DNA of 64,000 bases from Hungatella sp. UBA5385 (GCA_002409995.1 DHOR01000040.1:292926-356925), one strand, 5' to 3'; numbered from the stretch's first letter, positions 8,116-15,371 are shown. Notes: generated by a model not told the origin, from the letters alone. Numbers and translations: made by a program.

Positions 8116-8246
8116 TATATCTATTCTAATACCTTTTTCATAAAAAGTCTCTTTCCTGTATTTGGTAATTTGCATTTTTCTATAATCATAAACATATAAG
8201 ACTGGCTGTGTCTCATAATTATTCATAATCAGGTTGAGGGGATGCT

Positions 8247-8423
8247 ATGAAAATCATAATGCATTATCCGGATACGGAAGAAATGAAAACAGAGTTGAGA
8301 CATCGTGCTGCTGCATTCCATGCCAGAGCAATTATTGATTATATCAATTCTTTTTCTTGCTCAACAAATGAAAAAATCCAGCTGATCAATAGAATCCAGG
8401 ATCTTTATTCAAAGGATGAATAA
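8247..8423 (+). CDS. 58-aa hypothetical protein at the right edge of the skin-like element
   Basis: The ATG at 8247 follows GAGGGG. The product starts MKIIMHYPDTEEMKTELRHR and ends DLYSKDE; it is mostly helical and charged, with no signal peptide. It is followed 6 nt later by a strong terminator. It is the only plus-strand gene in the element and lies divergent to the response regulator. No family is recognised. A small regulator of excision (a directionality factor) is a possibility by position and size, but nothing in the sequence proves it. Confidence 0.65.
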   Translation: MKIIMHYPDTEEMKTELRHRAAAFHARAIIDYINSFSCSTNEKIQLINRIQDLYSKDE

Positions 8424-8429
8424 TACAAT

Positions 8430-8454
8430 GGGGCGGCTCACAGGGAACCGCCCC
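8430..8454 (+). terminator. Intrinsic terminator after the 58-aa gene
   Basis: GGGGCGG (8430-8436) pairs with CCGCCCC (8448-8454), followed by TTATT. The stem is GC-rich and lies directly behind the stop codon at 8423. Confidence 0.75.
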
Positions 8455-8473
8455 TTATTGCTGTCTGCAGCCG

Positions 8474-8755
8474 CTATGATAGGATAGCATTTTCTACACA
8501 CTTCGCCGCATAGGTAGCCAAACGGGAGCCCCTGTCCGGATGAAATGTATTTACTGCCTTTATTAAACCTATGGTTCCAACGGATAGGAGGTCCTCCATC
8601 TCATAATCCGTATTCTGATATTTTTTTGCTACATGTGCCACCAGACGCATATTTCGTTCGATGAGTGTGGCTCTCGCCTCCTGATCCCCATCCTGGTATC
8701 GTTCCAGACACTCTCGTTCTTCTCGTGCGTTCAAAGGTTTGGGAAAAGTCTTCAA
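8474..8755 (-). CDS. sigK: sigK, 5' portion (sigma-K regions 2), separated from its 3' part
   Basis: N-terminal part of the sporulation sigma factor. It begins at a TTG (8755) 8 nt after AAGGTGG and reads KTFPKPLNAREERECLERYQ, then the region 2 core RNMRLVAHVAKKYQNTDYEMEDLLSVGTIGLIKAVNTF and RLATYAAKCVENAIL. After the shared att core the frame reads a single Ser and stops. It starts where mature SigK begins: an in-frame TAA a few codons upstream excludes the ~20-residue hydrophobic pro-sequence found in B. subtilis. The 3' half lies at 2944-3324. Confidence 0.93.
   Translation of the reverse strand: MKTFPKPLNAREERECLERYQDGDQEARATLIERNMRLVAHVAKKYQNTDYEMEDLLSVGTIGLIKAVNTFHPDRGSRLATYAAKCVENAILS
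8481..8485 (-). other. Attachment-site core, sigK 5' side
   Basis: Minus strand context AAAATGCTATCCTATCATAG shares AAATG, two variable bases and ATCCT with the other edge (3326-3330). It is embedded in a small palindrome, GCTAT/ATAGC. Confidence 0.7.
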
Positions 8756-8785
8756 AGAAAGCCACCTTAAAACTTACTTAGTTTC

Positions 8786-8793
8786 ATTTTATG
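8786..8793 (-). promoter_or_regulatory. Possible sigma-E-type -10 element for sigK
   Basis: CATAAAAT on the minus strand resembles the -10 box of mother-cell sigma-E promoters and lies about 30 nt upstream of the sigK TTG. No convincing -35 was found, so this is tentative. Confidence 0.3.
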
Positions 8794-8851
8794 CCGTCTT
8801 TCCCTTTAAAGTGCTTTTACCAAAAATATAAGCTTATACTTCTTTTTGTAT

Positions 8852-8894
8852 ACAAAAAAACAAGGAGACTGACAAACCTTTTCAGCCTCCTTTT
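8852..8894 (-). terminator. Intrinsic terminator of the purine operon
   Basis: On the minus strand AAGGAGGCTGA and TCAGTCTCCTT (one mismatch) form a stem followed by GTTTTTTT. It lies immediately downstream of the AICAR formyltransferase stop codon. Confidence 0.85.
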
Positions 8895-8901
8895 ACTTAA
8901 A

Positions 8902-10080
8902 TTAATGATGGAACAACCGAATTCCAGTAAATGCCATTGCCATCCCATACTTGTCACAGGTTTCAATTACCTGATCATCACGAACAGAACCACCAGGCTG
9001 TGCCACATACTTTACGCCGCTTTTATAAGCACGGTCAATATTATCGCCAAATGGGAAAAATGCATCAGATCCCAGTGCAACATCTGTCATCTGATCCAGC
9101 CACTCCCGCTTCTCTTCTCTTGTAAATATCTCAGGTTTTACCTTAAATACAGATTCCCACCGTCCATCTGCAAGGACATCCATATAATCTTCTCCAATAT
9201 ATAAATCAATGGCATTATCTCTGTCTGCACGGCGAATGTTGTCTACAAATGGAAGATTTAAAACCTTAGGTGACTGGCGTAAAAACCAGTTGTCAGCCTT
9301 ATTACCGGCCAGTCTTGTACAATGTACTCTGGACTGCTGACCTGCACCGATACCGATTGCCTGACCGTCTTTGGCAAAGCACACAGAATTAGACTGAGTG
9401 TATTTTAAGGTAATCAGGGAAATGATCAAGTCAATTTTGGCAGATTCAGGAATCTCTTTATTGGCAGTTACAACATTCTGTAACAGAGTCTCATCAATCT
9501 TTAATTCATTTCTTCCCTGTTCAAATACAACACCATAAACCTGCTTTCTCTCAAGAGGATCAGGAACATAGGCAGGATCAATCTCAATTACATTGTAATT
9601 ACCGTTTTTCTTGGACTTTAAGATTTCCAAAGCCTCAGCTGTATAGCCTGGAGCAATAACTCCATCAGAAACCTCTCTCTTAATAATCCTTGCAGTATCC
9701 TCATCACAAACATCAGATAAAGAAATAAAATCGCCAAATGAAGACATACGGTCAGCGCCTCTAGCTCTTGCATAAGCACATGCCAGAGGTGATAGCTCAC
9801 CCATATCATCTACCCAGTATATTTTAGCCAGTGTATCATCAAGAGGAAGACCCACTGCTGCCCCAGCCGGTGATACATGCTTAAATGAAGCTGCAGCCGG
9901 AAGTCCGGTGGCTGCTTTTAATTCTTTTACCAGCTGCCAGCCGTTTAATGCATCCAGGAAATTAATATAACCGGGACGTCCGCTTAATATCTTGATTGGA
10001 AGCTCTTCATTATCCTTCATAAAAATACGGGAAGGTTTTTGGTTTGGATTGCAGCCATATTTTAATTGTAATTCACTCAT
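8902..10080 (-). CDS. Phosphoribosylaminoimidazolecarboxamide (AICAR) formyltransferase, stand-alone
   Basis: Ninth step of purine synthesis: AICAR plus 10-formyl-THF to FAICAR. The protein has 392 aa and corresponds to the transformylase domain of PurH without the cyclohydrolase domain. Seen motifs are KHVSPAGAAVG (counterpart of the PurH KHxxP active-site loop), GIGAGQQSRVHCTRLAG, DAFFPFGDNIDRA and QPGGSVRDDQVIE. It sits about 30 nt downstream of a PurO-type IMP cyclohydrolase, which supplies the missing activity, and both follow a ZTP riboswitch. The start at 10080 (MSELQLKYGCNPNQKPSR) has a GGAGAG ribosome-binding site. Confidence 0.93.
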   Translation of the reverse strand: MSELQLKYGCNPNQKPSRIFMKDNEELPIKILSGRPGYINFLDALNGWQLVKELKAATGLPAAASFKHVSPAGAAVGLPLDDTLAKIYWVDDMGELSPLACAYARARGADRMSSFGDFISLSDVCDEDTARIIKREVSDGVIAPGYTAEALEILKSKKNGNYNVIEIDPAYVPDPLERKQVYGVVFEQGRNELKIDETLLQNVVTANKEIPESAKIDLIISLITLKYTQSNSVCFAKDGQAIGIGAGQQSRVHCTRLAGNKADNWFLRQSPKVLNLPFVDNIRRADRDNAIDLYIGEDYMDVLADGRWESVFKVKPEIFTREEKREWLDQMTDVALGSDAFFPFGDNIDRAYKSGVKYVAQPGGSVRDDQVIETCDKYGMAMAFTGIRLFHH

Positions 10081-10109
10081 ATTCTCTCTCCTTCTTATGT
10101 GCTTAAAGT

Positions 10110-10823
10110 TTACTGGTTCTTATTCACGATTTTTGTTTCATAACTTCCTGTTTCAATGTCTATATACCGCACAAACAGAGATACCTTATTATCAGCATTT
10201 AAATTATCCCATAAAAGGGCTGTAAATTCTTCTATATCGTCCATAGTCTCAATGAGCTTTGGCTCTCCTTCAAAGCTGGGCAATGGATTCCCATCATGCA
10301 TATAAGTATGAATAAATCGTCCTTCACCGGCCAGAGGATTCTCATAAGCAAAGGTATAACGGCTGCATGAATCCGGATTGCCGTTACTGCTCTTTAAAAT
10401 GGACATGGCATAATTAAAATGTCCTCCATCCATATGCAGAATACCTGATATTCTAGGTGTATAGTTAGGCACATCCGGCTCAAATTCCCTGCTTCTTAAG
10501 GACTGTTCAAAGGTCATCTGTTTATCCATTCCCTCATATATAGTATCTGTCTGGTCACCATTGGTTACAATGGTCTTATTGCCCAGCACTCGTACAGGAG
10601 CATAGATAATCAGGCTGGGATCGCTGAGCTTTGCAGGATCAAATGCCTGGGTACGGATTCCCTGTCCATCTTCCACAAATACACGGTTACGGCTGTTCTC
10701 ACTTCTTCCCATAATAAAGTAAGCTGTTATAGCTTTAGACCCGTCTGGAGTCTTGCCAATTATAATTCCTCTTCCTGGATAAGAATTGCTGCTTAAATCG
10801 TCTTTTAAAGAAATCCTCTTCAT
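10110..10823 (-). CDS. purO: IMP cyclohydrolase, PurO type
   Basis: Closes FAICAR to IMP, the last step of de novo purine synthesis. The protein has 237 aa, as usual for the PurO family first described in archaea and present in many Clostridia. It starts MKRISLKDDLSSNSYPGRGI and contains AYFIMGRSENSRNRVF, IYAPVRVLGN, NGDQTDTIYE and NYTPRISG. It is the first gene after a ZTP riboswitch and is followed by the AICAR formyltransferase, so the two genes together replace bifunctional PurH. Confidence 0.92.
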   Translation of the reverse strand: MKRISLKDDLSSNSYPGRGIIIGKTPDGSKAITAYFIMGRSENSRNRVFVEDGQGIRTQAFDPAKLSDPSLIIYAPVRVLGNKTIVTNGDQTDTIYEGMDKQMTFEQSLRSREFEPDVPNYTPRISGILHMDGGHFNYAMSILKSSNGNPDSCSRYTFAYENPLAGEGRFIHTYMHDGNPLPSFEGEPKLIETMDDIEEFTALLWDNLNADNKVSLFVRYIDIETGSYETKIVNKNQ

Positions 10824-10864
10824 ATGTTTGCTTCTCCTTCGTGATATTTAGACATAAAAAAACA

Positions 10865-10970
10865 CAAAAAACCGCCTGGGTACCCCAATTAATGCGGTGC
10901 CCAGGCGGTCGGCTTATCTCAAAACGTGCTCCCCGTGGTTTACTCCACTGATCCGCCAGTCGCACGCTCA
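10865..10970 (-). promoter_or_regulatory. ZTP (pfl) riboswitch with overlapping terminator
   Basis: Minus-strand RNA has the hallmark blocks of the ZTP/pfl aptamer: GTGCGACTGGCG (10966-10955 area), then GTGGAGTAAACCAC and GGGGAGCACG, and after a linker CCGCCTGGGCA (to about 10897). The last block also forms the 5' arm of a perfect-looking terminator, ACCGCCTGGG with CCCAGGCGGT, followed by TTTTTTG (about 10909-10865). In this class ZTP/ZMP binding holds the pseudoknot and prevents termination. The target operon makes and consumes AICAR (ZMP) chemistry, which fits exactly. Confidence 0.95.
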
Positions 10971-11019
10971 TCTCTCATCCATCATCATATAATAGATGTA
11001 CTTGAAATGCAAGTATTTT

Positions 11020-11970
11020 TTAACCTTCAGCAGCATGAATCTTTCTGAATGTTACCAATCCGCCCACTAGAAATGGCAGGATTGTGGTTGCAAAACGATA
11101 AAGAAGTATGACGGAAATAATCTTTGTCTTGCTTATAATCTTTCCAAATAACAGAATAAATACTATTTCCAGAGAGCCATAACCTGCAGGTGCCGGTATG
11201 CTTCCCGCCAGCATCAGTGAAATTGAAGTAAGAATTATGGAAAGCCCCAATGTCAGTCCTTCCCCCCTGCAAACCACACCGGGTATCAGATACCACAGGC
11301 TTAACTTCAGAAAATTAAGGAATATAATAGTCAGCAGTTTTTTTTCCTTTAATAATGCTTTTGCTTCCTCTTGTAAGATATTGACCTGCAGTTCTAATGC
11401 ATCACATTTTTCCAGCCAAACTTTTTTATTAGCAATGATTTTCCTGACCAGCCGGAACCCATTGTTGGAAAACCAAGGAGAAATGGTAACCAGAATTAAA
11501 ATTAAAGCAATTCCAACTCCTATGAAACTTCCTATGAATAAAAGCCAGCCATATCCCCGAACCAGGTCCCGAATTGTGAAACAGGCAATTCCATATCCAA
11601 TGAGCCCATAGAGGACAATGGTTATTTTATGAAGGATGTACTTGATTAAAGTCATTCCAGTCGCTTTGGCCCCTTGAATCCCGTATTTATTTAAATACGC
11701 AATCTCTGCAATGCCGGAACCGCTGCCAAAGGTGACAACACGATAAAAGCTGCTATAATACCCGCATCGGATTCCATCCAACAGCCCAAATTCACTCTCA
11801 TACTTTTTAGCCATCATAGAAATGATTCCGCCTTCTATGACGTAATATCCAAAAGCAAGACATATTATCACACCTAAGGTTATATAAGAGGTCCGGAACA
11901 CTTCCGTCAATGCTTCTTTCCATGAATCCCTCAGATAGTATATTATAAAAATAACAAGTGCCAGCAGCAC
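11020..11970 (-). CDS. LPG-synthase/flippase-like integral membrane protein (UPF0104/AglD type)
   Basis: Polytopic membrane protein of at least 316 aa with about eight hydrophobic segments and the family pattern GYGSLEIVFILLFGKI near the C-terminus and FGSGSGIAEIAYL in the middle. The family includes the flippase part of MprF and related lipid-linked transport proteins; the substrate here is unknown. The GTG at 11970 has no Shine-Dalgarno site. An in-frame ATT at 12000, overlapping the upstream stop codon, gives KKKKVIKNVVLL and has GGAAGG 8 nt upstream, so the true protein may start there (326 aa). It is translationally linked to the radical SAM gene. Confidence 0.82.
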   Translation of the reverse strand: MLLALVIFIIYYLRDSWKEALTEVFRTSYITLGVIICLAFGYYVIEGGIISMMAKKYESEFGLLDGIRCGYYSSFYRVVTFGSGSGIAEIAYLNKYGIQGAKATGMTLIKYILHKITIVLYGLIGYGIACFTIRDLVRGYGWLLFIGSFIGVGIALILILVTISPWFSNNGFRLVRKIIANKKVWLEKCDALELQVNILQEEAKALLKEKKLLTIIFLNFLKLSLWYLIPGVVCRGEGLTLGLSIILTSISLMLAGSIPAPAGYGSLEIVFILLFGKIISKTKIISVILLYRFATTILPFLVGGLVTFRKIHAAEG

Positions 11971-11995
11971 AACATTCTTTATAACTTTTTTCTTC

Positions 11996-13366
11996 TTAAT
12001 TCATATCACCTTCCTGATGATTCCATAATCGATCTGCAGTTTTTCCCCAATCCTCAGCATAGGTTGTACATTTTCCGCACAGAGATTCCACTGCTTCCGG
12101 AGATTGCATGTCTGTGGATTTTGCTCCTGTTTTCTCTACGATTTCCTGAAGACATTCTGGATTTTCAAGCATTGGGCAGGGGCGTAAATGATTGTCATTA
12201 AAAGGCTGCCCTTCTCTATAAGCCATAAATATAGGCTGCTTAAAACACTCCAACAGGCTTTTCTCCCTGATATTGGCATTTGAATAATGAACAAATACAC
12301 ATGGTTCCACATCTCCGTTAGGATTGATATGGCAGTAAAAACGTCCGCCTGCAATACAGCCGCCTACAAATTCACCATCATTTTGAAAGTCCATAGCAAA
12401 TATAGGCTTGCCGCCTTCCTTAGCACGTATTTCACGAATTCTTCTGTACATATATTCTCTCTGTTCTTTGGTGGGCATTAAATCAACTGCTGCCTCATTT
12501 CCAACGGGCATATAGTGGAAATACCAGCTAAACCTGCAGCCCTTCTCTATGATCATATCCAGGAATTCATCAGAGCTTACAATATCTACGTTTTTGCTCG
12601 TATAACAGATGGAGGTTCCAAAAATCAGTCCATAGGACTTTAATAAATCCATGGCATCCATGACTTTCCAATATACCCCATCTCCTCTTCTGCCGTCATT
12701 GACCTCTTCAAAACCTTCTAAGCTGATGGATAAAGACAGATTTCCCACTCGAACCATCTCTTTGCAAAAAGCTTCATCCACAAGAGTTCCGTTAGTAAAA
12801 GCATGGAACGCACAGTCATTATGTTTCTCACAAAGGCGGATTAAATCGTTCTTTCTCACCAGAGGTTCCCCGCCTGTATACATATAAAAATAGATTCCCA
12901 GTTCTTTTCCCTGAGTAATAATATCATCCATTTCCTCATAGGATAAATTTAATTTATGTCCATATTCAGAAGCCCAGCATCCGGTACAATGCAGATTACA
13001 GGCGCTGGTAGGGTCCATCAAAATAATCCAGGGAACATTGCAGTTATGAACCTTTTTTAATTCCTTTGTCTTTTTAAATCCTGAAAAACCTGCCTCAAAT
13101 CCCAGATTCAAAGCAGTCATCTTAACTACATGGGGATTTAATTCATCTAATGCCCGATTAACAAAAGACATCCATTTGCCATCCTGATCTTCTATTAAAT
13201 CTCTGGCACCATTAAACACCGCTTCCTGGAATGTATTTCCAAGAAACCTTTGTGATAAATCCACCAATTTTAATAGATTTTTTTCTCTGTCTTTATTGAC
13301 GTATTTGATTGCACCATCAATGGTTACATCAAAAGCCTTTCTGGTAGCTGCATGAGCTATATTCAT
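11996..13366 (-). CDS. Radical SAM/SPASM-type protein
   Basis: 456 aa from the ATG at 13366, which is preceded by AAGGAGG; an ATG at 13390 is less likely. An all-helical N-terminal domain (about 1-110) precedes the radical SAM core. The 4Fe-4S ligands are Cys123, Cys127 and Cys130 in SACNLHCTGCWASEYG; the GGEP SAM motif follows (MYTGGEPLVR). The C-terminus is Cys-rich and SPASM-like (CIAGGRFYCHINPNGDVEPC, CPMLENPEC, CGKCTTYAED). The cytoplasmic enzyme's substrate is unknown. It shares its start/stop region with the downstream flippase-like gene and lies divergent to a paralogue without the cysteines. A lipid- or envelope-related role is inferred from the partner only. Confidence 0.9.
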   Translation of the reverse strand: MNIAHAATRKAFDVTIDGAIKYVNKDREKNLLKLVDLSQRFLGNTFQEAVFNGARDLIEDQDGKWMSFVNRALDELNPHVVKMTALNLGFEAGFSGFKKTKELKKVHNCNVPWIILMDPTSACNLHCTGCWASEYGHKLNLSYEEMDDIITQGKELGIYFYMYTGGEPLVRKNDLIRLCEKHNDCAFHAFTNGTLVDEAFCKEMVRVGNLSLSISLEGFEEVNDGRRGDGVYWKVMDAMDLLKSYGLIFGTSICYTSKNVDIVSSDEFLDMIIEKGCRFSWYFHYMPVGNEAAVDLMPTKEQREYMYRRIREIRAKEGGKPIFAMDFQNDGEFVGGCIAGGRFYCHINPNGDVEPCVFVHYSNANIREKSLLECFKQPIFMAYREGQPFNDNHLRPCPMLENPECLQEIVEKTGAKSTDMQSPEAVESLCGKCTTYAEDWGKTADRLWNHQEGDMN

Positions 13367-13445
13367 AAAAATCCTCCTTATCCTATGCATTGTTAACTAT
13401 TTCACCTTTTCTTTGATTGTAACGAAGAATTCTTTTCTTGTCTCT

Positions 13446-13524
13446 GGACAAATTTTTACGAACGTCTGATTTTAGGACAGATTTTATTATTGTTACCTTT
13501 TGGGACACTTTTGCAAATCTGTCC
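13446..13524. repeat. GGACA repeats and inverted repeat in the divergent rSAM promoter region
   Basis: The 220-bp gap between the two divergent genes holds GGACA boxes at 13446, 13475 and 13503 (spacing 29 and 28 bp) and an inverted repeat GGACAGATTT (13475-13484)/AAATCTGTCC (13515-13524). This is operator-like; the cognate regulator could be the nearby TetR protein, but that is a guess. Confidence 0.45.
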
Positions 13525-13587
13525 CTATCATCTTTTCAGAAAAACAGGTAACATAAATAGGAGAATACTTAAGGATGGTGATGTAAG

Positions 13588-14631
13588 TTGAAATCACAAG
13601 ACATTAAAAGAGCAATGATTGAAGTGACTGTGGATCAGGCATTAAGAGAAATGAAAGACGATCCAAAAAGAAGTGTACGTAAATTAGCTGATTTGGGGAA
13701 ACGATTTTCAAAAAGCCGATTTCGAAATCATATTTTTGCTATCATACAAAAAATACTTCAGAACGACAACAGTCCCTATTATGCTGCTTTGGAACAGCTG
13801 CTTCAACAAACCGAAACTACTGCCCTGAAAAAAATTGGGATTAATATAGGGTATAACAGCTGGACCTATGGAGCAAAAAAGATTCGAGAATTGGAAAGTC
13901 TCAATGGATATAATATTCCCTGGAACATTATATTTCGATGGAATTCCAAAGGCAAGCTTACCATTAACCGGATGGAGCAGCTTATTAAAGAAGGCCAGGC
14001 TATGGGGATTTATACCTATTTTATACGTCAGGAAAGCTCTGAAGGGTACAAGGAGCTATTATCACTTTTTAATAAATACCCAGACTGCGCTTTTATCTGG
14101 TTTTTATATGACTACACATTGGAGGATACCTATTTCCCAACTCTTAAAACAGCTTCTAATGTTATGACTGTATTAAATGCAGAGAATCACAATTGCCCTG
14201 CTCTTACCTTGGAGTTAAAAAACGCCAAAATCTTATACAGCGTTTTCTACACCTACCATGACGGTGATGAGGAACAATTGAAAAACAATCAATGGATTTC
14301 ATCCCTGCTGGGCTTTCATAATATTTTCCTATTCTTTCTGGCAGATGATACATGTTCTGCACAAACAAGACAAGCAGTAGGAGAATATATTCTGCAATCC
14401 CGTTTTGAAACAGAATACCCTGGCTTTTTAGTGGACCTGTATTGTGATGCAATGAGAATTGATCAAATCATATCTCAAGAATCCTGCCTCTTCGAAATTG
14501 ACAGCGATGGAACGGTTCTTTCTGCCCCTCAGGAGGATGTTAAGAACAACAGTACTGTTCTTGAAAATGTATCTTTGGAGTATATACTACAGCAAACCAT
14601 GCCGGCAGTAGGATATAGCAGCAATTTATAA
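13588..14631 (+). CDS. Radical SAM-like paralogue lacking the iron-sulfur cysteines
   Basis: 347 aa from a TTG behind AAGGATGG. It aligns end to end with the first two-thirds of the divergent radical SAM protein. The N-terminal helical domain is shared (VDQALREMKDDPKRSVRKLA; LKKIGINIGYNSWTYGAKKI against MTALNLGFEAGFSGFKKTKE), as are YNIPWNIIF (CNVPWIILM) and KEGQAMGIYTYFI (TQGKELGIYFYMY). The segment carrying CxxxCxxC is shortened to RWNSKGKLT and the GGEP motif is replaced, so no cluster or SAM binding is expected. The SPASM cysteines are absent as well. The frame is intact, so it is not simply decayed. It may be a partner or regulator of the active enzyme. Confidence 0.8.
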   Translation: MKSQDIKRAMIEVTVDQALREMKDDPKRSVRKLADLGKRFSKSRFRNHIFAIIQKILQNDNSPYYAALEQLLQQTETTALKKIGINIGYNSWTYGAKKIRELESLNGYNIPWNIIFRWNSKGKLTINRMEQLIKEGQAMGIYTYFIRQESSEGYKELLSLFNKYPDCAFIWFLYDYTLEDTYFPTLKTASNVMTVLNAENHNCPALTLELKNAKILYSVFYTYHDGDEEQLKNNQWISSLLGFHNIFLFFLADDTCSAQTRQAVGEYILQSRFETEYPGFLVDLYCDAMRIDQIISQESCLFEIDSDGTVLSAPQEDVKNNSTVLENVSLEYILQQTMPAVGYSSNL

Positions 14632-14634
14632 CAA

Positions 14635-14662
14635 GAAGGGGACCGTTCACAACGGCCCCTTC
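14635..14662. terminator. Bidirectional terminator between convergent genes
   Basis: GAAGGGGaCCGTT and AACGGcCCCTTC form a long GC-rich stem with a CAC loop, between the plus-strand paralogue stop and the minus-strand TetR stop codon (14661), which it touches. Confidence 0.75.
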
Positions 14663-15203
14663 ACTTATATTCTTCTATGATTCTTTCTGCAAGTATAACC
14701 ATAACTGATTGCATCTCTTTTAAAAATTGTTCCAGAGGCATCTGTACCCCTTCACTTAACCACCTTACAAGAGAGGAAATAATAGCATCACATACAAACG
14801 TAATAAGAAATTCCTGTTCCACACTGTCCGTCAGACTATCCTTTACAAAGAATTCTACCATAGGATAGAGTATTTGAAAAAAATAATCCCGAAAGGAATT
14901 CTGCCCTTCAATCATCAAAGCTTTTTGATAAAAATCCTTTTCTTCGAAAAAGTGAGTGCAGATATCCGCAAACAGTTCCCAACTGTTTTTATACTCTTTG
15001 GAAACTATGTTATCAATAAATCCTATGTAAAATATCCAATTGACCAGATCGTATTTATCCTTAAAATGATAATAAAAGCTCTTTCGGTTCATTCCGCAAT
15101 CATTGCATATATCAGTGACACTTATTTTGGAAAATGAACGCTCTTTCATTAGTTTTTTCATGGAAGCTGCTAATGCATTCTTAGTTATATTGGAATCTGC
15201 CAT
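14661..15203 (-). CDS. TetR-family transcriptional regulator
   Basis: 180 aa. The N-terminal helix-turn-helix spans about 10-55 (SKISVTDICNDCGMNRKSFYYHFKDKYDLVNWIF); the C-terminal domain is helical and of the small DhaS-like type. It is convergent with the radical SAM-like gene and transcribed in the same direction as the giant surface-protein gene, which ends 169 bp upstream behind a hairpin. Its ligand and target are unknown; the palindromic boxes at 13446-13524 are candidate sites. Confidence 0.88.
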   Translation of the reverse strand: MADSNITKNALAASMKKLMKERSFSKISVTDICNDCGMNRKSFYYHFKDKYDLVNWIFYIGFIDNIVSKEYKNSWELFADICTHFFEEKDFYQKALMIEGQNSFRDYFFQILYPMVEFFVKDSLTDSVEQEFLITFVCDAIISSLVRWLSEGVQMPLEQFLKEMQSVMVILAERIIEEYK

Positions 15204-15319
15204 TAATATCTCTCCATATCGATTTTATTATTAATGGCTATTATATCATCTTTTGGACTAAATTTAAACTCCATACCCAGTGTGCTACATTTTTTCAATT
15301 GTTGGAATTGTTTGAACAA

Positions 15320-15370
15320 TTAACTTTGGGGTTCGACCCTTTGATACAAAGGGTCGAACCCCAAAGTTAA
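15320..15370 (-). terminator. Perfect 24-bp hairpin immediately after the giant gene
   Basis: TTAACTTTGGGG...CCCCAAAGTTAA: arms 15320-15343 and 15347-15370 are perfectly complementary around a 3-nt ATA loop, starting 1 nt after the stop codon. It would end the giant transcript. It has no clean T run, so it may also act as a 3' stabiliser. Confidence 0.7.
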
Positions 15371-15371
15371 A

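Larger units (their letters stand above)
3331..8485. mobile_element. skin-like sigK-intervening element (~5.15 kb)
   Basis: The element separates the two halves of sigK. Joining the 5' half up to GCTATCCT with the 3' half from CATGCTT gives an uninterrupted ...VENAILMLLRANKK... frame of about 218 codons (92 + 126), collinear with known SigK proteins. The cargo is a large serine recombinase whose stop codon touches the 3' att core, a response regulator, histidine kinase and secreted-protein operon, and a 58-aa ORF with its own terminator at the other edge. No phage structural genes are seen. It is much smaller than the B. subtilis (~48 kb) and C. difficile (~15 kb) elements. Its developmental excision is inferred from the family. 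Confidence 0.9.

Noticed and set aside
8791..9204. 137-aa plus-strand ORF near the sigK promoter
   Set aside because: Antisense to the AICAR formyltransferase gene and its terminator; no credible start.
10735..10971. 78-aa minus-strand ORF upstream of purO
   Set aside because: Its sequence is the ZTP riboswitch and terminator plus the out-of-frame start of purO; no ribosome-binding site.
15320..15370. tRNA-like GGGTTCGACCC core
   Set aside because: It is part of a perfect hairpin; no acceptor, D or anticodon arms are present.
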